Assembly (NCBI GenBank): GCA_031425525.1
Contig: JANPJM010000023.1
Span: forward strand, 1 to 64,000
Source: JANNMJ01 sp031425525
GTDB lineage: Bacteria; Bacteroidota; Bacteroidia; Cytophagales; Hymenobacteraceae
Direction: 5' to 3'
DNA length: 64,000 nucleotides
The translations under genes and the position numbers were made by a program. The notes beneath the pieces were generated by a model. That model saw only the letters and a list, made by a program, of their open reading frames with translations. It was not told the DNA's origin and made no database searches. Below, in pieces: positions 26,521 to 33,621 of this stretch. Position 1 is the first letter of the stretch. Each line of letters opens with the position of its first letter.

Positions 26521-26931
26521 TTACGCCTTCGGTTTCTGCGGGCCGCGCGGCTTGGCCGTGCCGATGACGACTTTCAGGCCGTACGATTCCAACTGCTCCT
26601 CTTCGCCCTCGAACGCCAGCAGCAACTGCTTTTTCATCCGGGTGATGAGGTTGAGGCACGTGCCTTTGGTTTTGGTGGTCTGGCCCTTGCCGGTGCCGAG
26701 CGAGAGGTTGAACTGCTCCTGCGCGGTTTGGGCTTCCTGCCGTTTGCGGGCGGCGGTTTCGCGGAACGGCCGGGCGGCGGCCAGTTTCAGTTTGAGGTCG
26801 GCTACTTCGCCCGCGTGGAGGCGCGAGGTGGCAGGGGCGGCTTCGTGGGTTTTGATGACGGTCTCGATCAACTGGAGAAATTCATCGGTGTCGGTCACGG
26901 GCATCTTGACCCGAACAGTGCGGTTAGCCAT
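26521..26931 (-). CDS. Small uncharacterised cytoplasmic protein
   Basis: The product is 136 residues, starting MANRTVRVKMPVTDTDEFLQ. It is mostly helical and charged, with a coiled stretch (ETAARKRQEAQTAQEQFN) and a basic tail (TAKPRGPQKPKA). There is no signal peptide or membrane helix. Codon use is typical of the neighbours, which supports a real gene. The family is not recognised. The 21-bp repeat array lies about 140-390 bases upstream of its start and could belong to its control region. Confidence 0.7.
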   Translation of the reverse strand: MANRTVRVKMPVTDTDEFLQLIETVIKTHEAAPATSRLHAGEVADLKLKLAAARPFRETAARKRQEAQTAQEQFNLSLGTGKGQTTKTKGTCLNLITRMKKQLLLAFEGEEEQLESYGLKVVIGTAKPRGPQKPKA

Positions 26932-27071
26932 ACTGGTAACGTGTTTAGGGGGTTAAACAATGGGCTAAAGGTGCGGCCCGGCCTCCCGTACTTGCAAGGG
27001 ACTGAAGCCCGGTTTTCGACAAGTCCGGTTATTTTCTCCGTAAATGGCGCCAATCAGCCCGTATAAAGTAT

Positions 27072-27322
27072 GACCAGGTGAGGGGTTGGTGCGAAACCCG
27101 ATGCCGTAGCCCTACCAGGTCAGGGGTTAGGACGAACAAGTGCCTTGGTGGGCCGAAACTACCGGGTTTCGCGCCACCAAGCTACTTGTTCGGATTACCA
27201 GCCCACTCGGTACCATTACTATATTAGTTGTTGGCACCAACAGGTGACTTGTTGATACCAACAACTGACTTGTTAGCGCGAACAGGTGACTTGTTAGGGC
27301 TACCAAGCCTCTTAGTAGCAGC
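27072..27322. repeat. Twelve tandem 21-bp units with AACAAGnnnCTTGTT-like dyads
   Basis: Units start at 27072, 27093 (20 bp), 27113, 27134, 27155, 27176, 27197, 27218, 27239, 27260, 27281 and 27302. The consensus is roughly AACAGGTGACTTGTTAGnnCC. Units 1, 3, 4, 6 and 8-11 are the best conserved; AACAGGTGACTTGTT at 27239 and again at 27281 matches its own reverse complement at 12 of 15 positions. The period of 21 bp equals two helical turns. Because 21 is a multiple of three, both strands also stay open as heptad-like peptides, which is probably incidental. Confidence 0.8.
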
Positions 27323-27358
27323 ATCGGGGTGGAGCTACTTCTTCCCCCAAAACACCAA

Positions 27359-27398
27359 AAACGCCCCGCCGGCTGCACCAGCAGCCAACGGGGCGTTT
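27359..27398 (-). terminator. Terminator of the endonuclease I gene
   Basis: The stem AAACGCCCCG/CGGGGCGTTT has an inner GGCTGC/GCAGCC stem. Read on the minus strand it is followed by TTTTTGGTGTTTT. It lies 33 bases past the stop codon. Confidence 0.75.
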
Positions 27399-27430
27399 CC
27401 ACAAAAAAAGACCTTTCCGACACGAAGTAC

Positions 27431-29101
27431 CTACTGCACCACCACGCGGCGGCTCACCCCCCCGGCGCGCACCACGTACAGCCCAGCGGGCACGCCGCTC
27501 AGGTTTAGCACGGTCAGCTCGTCGGTGGTGGGGGGCAGGGTGCGCACGGTACGGCCGAGGCCGTCGAGCAGCGCCACTTCGTAGGCGCTGACGCCCGTGA
27601 GGCCGGGGTTGGCGGCGTGGCGCACGATGGTCAGCTCGCCCTGCGCAGGGTTGGGGTATACGTTGAGGGTGAGGCCGGCGGCGGCGATTTCCTGCGGCGT
27701 GGCGGTGGGGCCGGCGTTGGCCGTGATGGGCACTACGGTGCCGTTGTTGGGCGCCGCAAACGTAGACGCCAGCGTGAGGGTGCCGGTAATGGCCCCGGTG
27801 ACGGTACCGGGGTCGAGGGTGACGAGCAACGTAATGGCATTGCCGGGAGCGACGGTGCCACTCGCGGGCGTTACGCTCACGGTAGCGCCCGGCGTAACCA
27901 AAGCCGCTACGGCCGTGGTGAGGTTGAGCGGCTGTGTGCTGAAGTTGGCCAAGACATAAGAATATGTTTGCGGGCCGCTGATAGCGCCAAAATCGATGGC
28001 CGACGTCCGGTAGATTTCCACCGAATCGGGCGCCACCGACGGACTCGCCGCCGTGCCGAGGAAGTTGGTGACGCGGTCGGCGAGTTGCGGGTAATCCGAG
28101 AATGGGTTGCGGTTGCCTTGCGCGGCTTGCACATCGGCGGAGCGGCGGCGGTCGGCAGCGGTCGGCGGGAACTGCCGGCTCCACTGCCGCAGAATGTCTT
28201 GTTGCGGGCCGAAGAAGAAGCCGTAATTCTGGTACCGCGTGATGAAATAGAGCATCGCACGGGCCGTACGACCTTTTTGCGGGTCACGCGGCTCATACCT
28301 GAAATTGGCACCCAGGTGCGAAGGCGTGTTGATGGCGTCGTTGCGGTACGGCGTAGTGGCGATGCCGAACGCGTAGTTGCTGCGCGAGCCGTTGGCGTCG
28401 TTATCCGTTGGGAACAGATGGTGAATATCGCTCACCATCGGGTCAGCCGAGTTGAACATCCCCTGCGGATAGGTATGCTCGGTATTGAAATTCTGATTCT
28501 GCGCCGCCGAACGCGAGGTGAAGCCCGTGATGCGGCGGCCGGTGTACACGCACTCCAGGGTGTTGGTAGTGGCGCCCTGGCCGTTGGTGCGCTGGTTGTC
28601 GATGGTCATGAACATCCGGTCGCGGGCGGTATTGTAGCCCAGCGCGTTGTGACCAGCCGTAACGGTGGTTTTAAGCTGCGTGAGCAGCGCCTGCTCGCTC
28701 AGGTTTTGAGTGGCGTTGTAGTACGGCAGCGAATACTGGCCTTGGCCGAGCAAATCGACGCTGACGGCGCCCAGATGGTCGGTGTTCAGCACCAATTCCG
28801 AGTTGTGCGCAATGTTGTGCAGCGGCGCAAACGTGACCGTGATGGTCTGGGCGGCGCCCGCCGCCACCGTAAACGTAGCCGGGCTCACGCTGAACGCCGG
28901 TTGCCGGTACACGTCGAACAACCGCGCCGCCACGGCGATGGTCGTCGTCGTGGGGTTCGTGACGGTAAGCGTGCGGGTTTGCGCCGCCACCTCCGTAGCA
29001 GTGCCGAAATTGAGCTGGTTAGCGCTCACGGAAATAGTTTGGGCGCGGGCGGCCGACCACACGGTCAGGCCCGCCACCAGGGCAGCGGAAAAACGCTTCA
29101 T
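27431..29101 (-). CDS. T9SS-exported endonuclease I with choice-of-anchor-type N-terminal domain
   Basis: The product is 556 residues from the ATG at 29101, with signal peptide MKRFSAALVAGLTVWSAARAQ. An immunoglobulin-like domain follows (about 22-125, LNFGTATEVAAQTRTLTVTN). The endonuclease I domain spans about 130-370: RDRMFMTIDNQ, FNTEHTYPQGMF, VSDIHHLFPTDNDANGSRSN and YAFG carry the beta-beta-alpha-metal catalytic His and metal-binding Asn/Asp. A second Ig-like domain (about 375-470) and a T9SS sorting domain (LNVYPNPAQGELTIVRHAAN onwards) complete it. It is predicted to degrade extracellular DNA, for nutrition or to remove biofilm matrix. Confidence 0.92.
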   Translation of the reverse strand: MKRFSAALVAGLTVWSAARAQTISVSANQLNFGTATEVAAQTRTLTVTNPTTTTIAVAARLFDVYRQPAFSVSPATFTVAAGAAQTITVTFAPLHNIAHNSELVLNTDHLGAVSVDLLGQGQYSLPYYNATQNLSEQALLTQLKTTVTAGHNALGYNTARDRMFMTIDNQRTNGQGATTNTLECVYTGRRITGFTSRSAAQNQNFNTEHTYPQGMFNSADPMVSDIHHLFPTDNDANGSRSNYAFGIATTPYRNDAINTPSHLGANFRYEPRDPQKGRTARAMLYFITRYQNYGFFFGPQQDILRQWSRQFPPTAADRRRSADVQAAQGNRNPFSDYPQLADRVTNFLGTAASPSVAPDSVEIYRTSAIDFGAISGPQTYSYVLANFSTQPLNLTTAVAALVTPGATVSVTPASGTVAPGNAITLLVTLDPGTVTGAITGTLTLASTFAAPNNGTVVPITANAGPTATPQEIAAAGLTLNVYPNPAQGELTIVRHAANPGLTGVSAYEVALLDGLGRTVRTLPPTTDELTVLNLSGVPAGLYVVRAGGVSRRVVVQ

Positions 29102-29123
29102 CAATAAGGTTGAGTTGATACTG

Positions 29124-29131
29124 CAAAAGTA
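29124..29131 (-). promoter_or_regulatory. Candidate -7 box TACTTTTG upstream of endonuclease I gene
   Basis: It is an exact TAnnTTTG match on the minus strand, 22 bases upstream of the start codon. Confidence 0.55.
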
Positions 29132-29350
29132 CGCCGACCGGCCACCGCGCCCAAACGGGCAATCCGTAACCGCGCGGTAAAGTGGCGCCGGGGGGCGGCA
29201 GGTTCCGAAGTAGCGCAGACATTCCGTCCGCGAAAAAATGGCGGCGACAGGTTCCATCGGGAAGTACACGACGGCCAAACGGCGGCAACGGTTACTGCCC
29301 GGTGCTCCATCGCCACTCCCTCCCCCACCGCACACCACGCGCGGCGCTAG

Positions 29351-29358
29351 TAGTTTTG
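29351..29358 (+). promoter_or_regulatory. Candidate -7 box TAGTTTTG, implying a leaderless purB transcript
   Basis: The box ends 4 bases before the GTG start codon of purB. If it is used, transcription would begin at or very near the start codon and no ribosome binding site would fit. Confidence 0.45.
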
Positions 29359-29362
29359 CCGG

Positions 29363-30721
29363 GTGCCGCACCTCTCCCCCACCACGCCCCTGACGGCGCT
29401 TTCGCCCCTCGACGGCCGCTACCACGCCGTTACGGCCCCGCTGGTGCCGTATTTCTCGGAGTTCGGCCTGATGCACTACCGTGTGCGCATCGAGGTCGAG
29501 TACTTCATTGCCCTCTGCGGCCTGGAATTACCGCAGTTGGCGAGCGTCAGCGAATCGGATTTTCCGGCGTTGCGGCGCCTCTGGCAAGGCTTTTCGGTGG
29601 AAGATGCCGAACGCATCAAGGAATTGGAGCGCGTGACGAACCACGACGTAAAAGCCGTGGAATATTGGCTGAAGGAGCGGTTTCAGCACCGGGGGTTGGG
29701 GGCGGTGAGCGAGTTCATCCACTTCGGCCTCACCTCCCAGGACATCAATAACACCGCCCAGCCGCTGGCCCTGTGCGAGGCGCTGCACACCGTGCTGCTG
29801 CCCGCCTACGACGCCGTACTCGACGATTTACAGCTTCGTGCCGAAGCCTGGCTGCCCGTGCCGATGCTGGCGCGCACCCACGGCCAACCGGCCTCGCCTA
29901 CGCTGCTCGGCCGCGAGCTATTGGTCTTTGTGGAGCGGTTGGTCGGGCAGTTGGATGCGGCGCGGGCCGTGCCGCACTCGGCCAAATTCGGCGGTGCCAC
30001 GGGCGGTTTCAACGCGCACCACGTGGCGTACCCCGCCATCGATTGGCCCGATTTTGCCGATGATTTTGTGCAGAGCCTCGGGCTGACCCGCGCCTACTAC
30101 ACCACCCAAATCGAGCCCTACGACCAACTGGCGGCCCTTTGCCACGCGTTGCAGCGGCTCAACACCATTCTCATCGACTTGTGCCGCGATGTATGGCAGT
30201 ACATCTCCCTCGGCTATTTCGGGCAGAAGCTGAAGGACGGCGAAATCGGCTCGTCGGCGATGCCCCACAAGGTCAATCCGATTGATTTTGAGAACTCGGA
30301 GGGCAATTTCGGCCTCGCCAACGCGCTGTTGGGCCATTTGGCCGAGAAGCTCCCCATCTCGCGGCTTCAGCGCGACCTCACCGATTCTACCGTGCTGCGC
30401 AACATCGGCGTGCCGCTTGGCCACACGCTGCTCGCGCTCACGTCGCTGCAACGCGGCCTCGACAAGCTCACCCTCAACGAAACCACCATCCGGCGCGACC
30501 TCGCCGACAATTGGGCCGTCGTGGCGGAGGGCATTCAAACCATCCTGCGCCGCGAAGGCTACCCGCAGCCCTACGAAGCCCTGAAAGCGCTGACCCGCAC
30601 CGGCGAGGCCATTTCGGAAGCAATGATTCAGGAGTTTATCGGGGGCTTGAGCATTTCGGAAGTCATCAAACAAGAGTTACGCGCCCTTTCGCCGTTTACC
30701 TACACCGGGATGGTGCGCTAG
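29363..30721 (+). CDS. purB: Adenylosuccinate lyase
   Basis: The product is 452 residues, close to the 456 of E. coli PurB and of the same subgroup. It begins at a GTG (29363); no ATG is available until residue 37, inside conserved sequence, so the GTG is accepted. Features: N-terminal TALSPLDGRYHAVTAPLVPYF, THGQPASPT with H173, and the superfamily signature GSSAMPHKVNPIDFENSEGN at 296-315 with the catalytic serine loop. It cleaves adenylosuccinate and SAICAR to release fumarate in purine synthesis. It stands alone: the next gene is 120 bases downstream, past an inverted repeat. Confidence 0.97.
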   Translation: MPHLSPTTPLTALSPLDGRYHAVTAPLVPYFSEFGLMHYRVRIEVEYFIALCGLELPQLASVSESDFPALRRLWQGFSVEDAERIKELERVTNHDVKAVEYWLKERFQHRGLGAVSEFIHFGLTSQDINNTAQPLALCEALHTVLLPAYDAVLDDLQLRAEAWLPVPMLARTHGQPASPTLLGRELLVFVERLVGQLDAARAVPHSAKFGGATGGFNAHHVAYPAIDWPDFADDFVQSLGLTRAYYTTQIEPYDQLAALCHALQRLNTILIDLCRDVWQYISLGYFGQKLKDGEIGSSAMPHKVNPIDFENSEGNFGLANALLGHLAEKLPISRLQRDLTDSTVLRNIGVPLGHTLLALTSLQRGLDKLTLNETTIRRDLADNWAVVAEGIQTILRREGYPQPYEALKALTRTGEAISEAMIQEFIGGLSISEVIKQELRALSPFTYTGMVR

Positions 30722-30730
30722 AATTTAGAA

Positions 30731-30829
30731 TTTTTCCCGCAGAGACGCAGCGGCTACGCAGAGAAGCAGAGCCCGTTTTATGATAGCCGCAGCGTCTCTG
30801 CGTAAACTCCGCGTCGCTGCGGGGAAAAC
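30731..30829. repeat. Imperfect palindrome with CGCAGAGACGC / GCGTCTCTGCG arms
   Basis: The sequence CCCGCAGAGACGCAG after purB is mirrored by CAGCGTCTCTGCG and CGTCGCTGCGGGGA before the glycosyltransferase gene. It fills most of the 120-base gap and may act as a transcript end. Confidence 0.6.
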
Positions 30830-30841
30830 GCCACCAACACG

Positions 30842-31930
30842 TTGGAACTCCTCCACCCCGACTGCCGTCATTTTCGCGGCGATTTGCCCTGCGCCCCGCA
30901 CAAAGCCCACGGCTACCACTGCGACGGCTGCCCCGCCTACGCGCCCACCGACACGCGGATTCTGGTCGTGAAGCTCGGCGCCATCGGCGATGTCATTCGC
31001 ACTACGCCGCTGCTGCGGAAACTGCGCCAGGAGTACCCGCACGCCCACATCACGTGGCTCACGCTGACGCCCGCCATTCTGCCGCAAACCGAAATCGACC
31101 TGATTCTGCCCTGGACGCCCGCCAGCCTGCTGTTCGTGCAGCACGCAGGGTTCGATATCGTCTTCAACCTCGATAAAGACCGCGAGGCGTGCGCGCTGCT
31201 GAAAGGCTTGCCCGCCCCCCAAAAATTCGGCTACACGCTGTTTCAGGGGAAGCCGTGGCCCGTCAATGCCCTGGCCGAACACAAGTACCACACGGGCCTG
31301 TTCGACGATGTATCGCAGGCGAACACCAAGCCCTACGTACAGGAGATTTTCGAGCTGTGCGGCTACGAGTTCCGGCACGAAGAATATGTCTTCGACACGC
31401 ACGCCGACAAAGGCTACACTTGGCCGCAACTGCAAGGCATTGAAAAGCCGCTCATCGGCCTCAACACCGGCTGCGGCGACCGCTGGACGACGCGCCTGTG
31501 GTCTGACGAAAAATGGCTTGCCCTCATCGGGCTGCTACAAAACACCGGTTATGCGCCCGTTTTACTCGGTGGCGAGGCCGAACACGCCCGTAACCAGATG
31601 CTGCACGAGCAGACCGGCGCCGTGTATTGCGGCACGTTTCCACTGCCGCAATTCATCAATCTGTTGTTTCAGATGGACGTCATCGTCACGCAGGTCACGA
31701 TGGCGATGCACATCGGCATTGCCCTCCGCAAGCCGCTGGTGCTGATGAACAACATCTTCAATCCGCACGAATTCGACCTTTACGGGCGCGGCCAAATCGT
31801 GGCGCCCGACCGCCCATGCATATGTTACTTCCGGGGCACCTGCCACCTTGGTATCAGCTGCATGGAAGAGTTACCGGCCGAGAAGGTGCTGGCGGCGGTG
31901 CGGGAGACGGTGGCGATCATTACGCAATGA
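30842..31930 (+). CDS. Glycosyltransferase family 9 (heptosyltransferase-like) protein
   Basis: The product is 362 residues if it starts at the TTG at 30842; no ATG precedes the conserved N-terminus. The first 30 residues carry four Cys (C8, C17, C27, C30) with HFRG and PHK motifs, a likely metal-binding knob. The GT9 fold follows: ILVVKLGAIGDVIRTTPLLR is the characteristic N-terminal strand and helix with the catalytic Asp, and LIGLNTGCGDRWTTRLWSDE and LGGEAEHARNQML form the nucleotide-sugar half. Such enzymes add heptose or related sugars to lipopolysaccharide core. Its stop overlaps the start of the next gene (ATGA). Confidence 0.88.
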   Translation: MELLHPDCRHFRGDLPCAPHKAHGYHCDGCPAYAPTDTRILVVKLGAIGDVIRTTPLLRKLRQEYPHAHITWLTLTPAILPQTEIDLILPWTPASLLFVQHAGFDIVFNLDKDREACALLKGLPAPQKFGYTLFQGKPWPVNALAEHKYHTGLFDDVSQANTKPYVQEIFELCGYEFRHEEYVFDTHADKGYTWPQLQGIEKPLIGLNTGCGDRWTTRLWSDEKWLALIGLLQNTGYAPVLLGGEAEHARNQMLHEQTGAVYCGTFPLPQFINLLFQMDVIVTQVTMAMHIGIALRKPLVLMNNIFNPHEFDLYGRGQIVAPDRPCICYFRGTCHLGISCMEELPAEKVLAAVRETVAIITQ

Positions 31931-32229
31931 TCACGCGGGAGCAGGTTAGGCTGTTCGTGCTCAACAAAGGCGACACCGATGCTATATGCCGTAACTCTGC
32001 ACTTCGAGCAGCCATACCGCTCGATGAATGGGATGCCTTATGGTCAATCTTGATCGGATTTATTCTGCATCGTGCCAACCGTTTGACGCATCAGCAGCAA
32101 GCAAATCTGGAAAGAGAGATCAGTCGCACATTTCAAGACCCAGCAGATGCAGAAGCCATTCGGCAGTTCGTAGCCGACGATGATGTCACGCCTGAGGGCT
32201 GGTCGTGGGGACAAATGCCATGGATGTAG
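31927..32229 (+). CDS. Small uncharacterised protein translationally coupled to the GT9 gene
   Basis: The product is 100 residues (MITREQVRLFVLNKGDTDAI onwards). The ATG at 31927 overlaps the TGA of the glycosyltransferase gene, a typical coupling arrangement. The sequence is helical and acidic, with DPADAEAIRQFVADDDVTPE near the end and a WSWGQMPWM tail. There is no signal peptide. The composition is slightly more AT-rich than its neighbour. Function is unknown; co-translation is the only link to cell-envelope sugar transfer. Confidence 0.65.
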   Translation: MITREQVRLFVLNKGDTDAICRNSALRAAIPLDEWDALWSILIGFILHRANRLTHQQQANLEREISRTFQDPADAEAIRQFVADDDVTPEGWSWGQMPWM

Positions 32230-32238
32230 ATTGCTGAT

Positions 32239-32649
32239 CTACGGCCGGTGCGACGTGCGATTACGGCTCAACTTCTCCTGAAACTCCTCCGGCGTGAACG
32301 TGCCCACGATCTCGCCGATGACGTCGAGGGGCAGGTCTTCGGCTACGTTGAAATTGAGGCAGCTTTTGCCGACTCTAAGTTTTTTGTCTACGCCGTCGAG
32401 CTTTTGCTTGAGACTGGGCTCCACATACACGGGTAAGAGGTAGAGCGACACGTAATTTTTCTGGTTGGCGAGCGACACGTAGCCTTCGGTGCCGACGGCG
32501 AACTCCAGAAACTTGGGGCCGATTTTCTCCACGTACCCCGGCGGCATATTGTCGCGCACTACTTGCCACACGCGGGCCACGGGCTCGCGGCGCTCATCGG
32601 GGAGCGTGGCGAGATATTGGTCATACGTCAGATTTTCAGCAGAATCCAT
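32239..32649 (-). CDS. DUF1801 domain protein
   Basis: The product is 136 residues. The pattern YDQYLATLPDERREPVARVW, MPPGYVEKIGPKFLEFAVG, YVSLANQKNYVSLYLLPVYV and KSCLNFNVAEDLPLDVIGEI matches the DUF1801 (YdhG/Fe-chaperone-like) fold, at typical length. The exact cellular role of the family is unclear. It is convergent with the 100-residue gene at 31927, with a gap of only 9 bases. Confidence 0.85.
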   Translation of the reverse strand: MDSAENLTYDQYLATLPDERREPVARVWQVVRDNMPPGYVEKIGPKFLEFAVGTEGYVSLANQKNYVSLYLLPVYVEPSLKQKLDGVDKKLRVGKSCLNFNVAEDLPLDVIGEIVGTFTPEEFQEKLSRNRTSHRP

Positions 32650-32674
32650 GGAAGCGATGGCAAAATTTACGGTA

Positions 32675-32682
32675 CGAAAGTA
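32675..32682 (-). promoter_or_regulatory. Candidate -7 box TACTTTCG upstream of the DUF1801 gene
   Basis: It lies on the minus strand 25 bases upstream of the start codon and matches TAnnTTTG at five of the six fixed positions. Confidence 0.4.
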
Positions 32683-32867
32683 GCGCCACGCGCGCCGATT
32701 GTCGCAGTATCGAAGTCGCGATGCCTCATCGGCCCGGCAAAAAAATGCGCAGACTTAGATTAAACCAGCAAGTCGTCGATTTGTCTATGGCTTCGGCGGT
32801 CGGCAGCGCATTTTTTTCGCCCGGTCGGCGCCGATTCATTTTTCATTTCCCTTTTTTTCTTTTTCCG

Positions 32868-33383
32868 ATGACCCCGAAACACCTGTTTTTCGTCGCCGCC
32901 CTCGGCGCCCTGACCTTCGCGGCGCCCGTGGCGCACGCCCAAGCCCCGCAAGCCCGCAAAGAAGCGCGCACGAAAATGGCGCATAAATCGCCCGACGAAA
33001 AAGCCGCCGCCATGACGCAGCGCATGACCAAGCAGCTCACTCTCACCCCAGAGCAGCAATCGAAGGTGAGCGCCCTGAACAGGCAGCTCGCCGCTGATTT
33101 GAGCGAGTTGAAAGCCGGCCACGAAGCCGAAAAGGCCGACAAAACCGCGCGGGCCGCGCGCCACGCCAAAGTGCAGAGCCTCCGCGATGCATATGCCGCC
33201 AACCTCAAAAGCACCCTCACGCCGGAGCAGTACGGCATCTTCGAGCGGCAGCGCGCCGAGATGGAGCAGAAGCAGGATGCCCACCAGGCGGCGCGGCGCG
33301 CGGGACGCGGAAAAGGCCCGAAAAGCGGCGCCCGCCCAACGCCCGAGCAGCCAATGCTGCCGCCCGGCCCGGCGCAGAACTAG
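32868..33383 (+). CDS. Periplasmic Spy/CpxP-like small protein
   Basis: The product is 171 residues from the ATG at 32868, with signal peptide MTPKHLFFVAALGALTFAAP ending AHAQ. The mature protein is highly charged and helical: a segment MTKQLTLTPEQQSKVSALNR and a second LTPEQYGIFERQRAEMEQKQ give the paired LTxxQ motifs of Spy/CpxP/DUF4890-type proteins. Members of this group are periplasmic chaperones or stress sensors. The tail is Gly/Pro/Arg-rich. It is a single-gene unit. Confidence 0.8.
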   Translation: MTPKHLFFVAALGALTFAAPVAHAQAPQARKEARTKMAHKSPDEKAAAMTQRMTKQLTLTPEQQSKVSALNRQLAADLSELKAGHEAEKADKTARAARHAKVQSLRDAYAANLKSTLTPEQYGIFERQRAEMEQKQDAHQAARRAGRGKGPKSGARPTPEQPMLPPGPAQN

Positions 33384-33397
33384 GCCGGCTTGTTCCA

Positions 33398-33490
33398 CCG
33401 GCACCGCGACGGTGCCGGCGACGTAAATCGGCGTATCCGGCACCGGGACGGTGCCGGTGGTTGGGCAAAAATTGGCACCGGGACGGTGCC
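33398..33490. repeat. Three tandem CCGGCACCGnGACGGTGCCGG palindromes
   Basis: Palindromes lie at 33398-33418, 33437-33457 and 33474-33490, about 37-39 bases apart. Each has arms GGCACCG/CGGTGCC around a 3-base centre. Nothing else is seen in the 33384-33565 gap apart from a GAAGTCCGC repeat at 33541-33562. Confidence 0.75.
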
Positions 33491-33565
33491 GGGTACGGCT
33501 CGCCTGATGCACCAATGATAGACGATTATTTTGTCAAACGGCCGGCTGAAGTCCGCCCTACATAA

Positions 33566-33601
33566 AAAACGCCCCGGAAGCAGTTGCTTCCGGGGCGTTT
33601 T
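33566..33601 (-). terminator. Strong bidirectional intrinsic terminator
   Basis: AAAACGCCCCGGAAGCA pairs perfectly over 17 bases with TGCTTCCGGGGCGTTTT around a 2-base centre. It lies 20 bases past the stop of the minus-strand gene at 33622. Confidence 0.88.
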
Positions 33602-33621
33602 CACGTTTGCTGTTGGCGCGA

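Noticed and set aside
27072..27322. Possible CRISPR array
   Set aside because: The 21-bp units follow each other directly with no unique spacers, and there are no cas genes.
27127..27584. Overlapping frames on both strands reading as seven-residue repeats
   Set aside because: A 21-bp period keeps all frames open; neither frame has a plausible start region or continuation and both run into the terminator or the nuclease gene, so peptides are considered incidental.
31627..31926. Longer upstream start for the 100-residue gene at 31927
   Set aside because: The upstream part overlaps the glycosyltransferase out of frame and reads as low-complexity Arg/His sequence; the ATG in the ATGA overlap is preferred.
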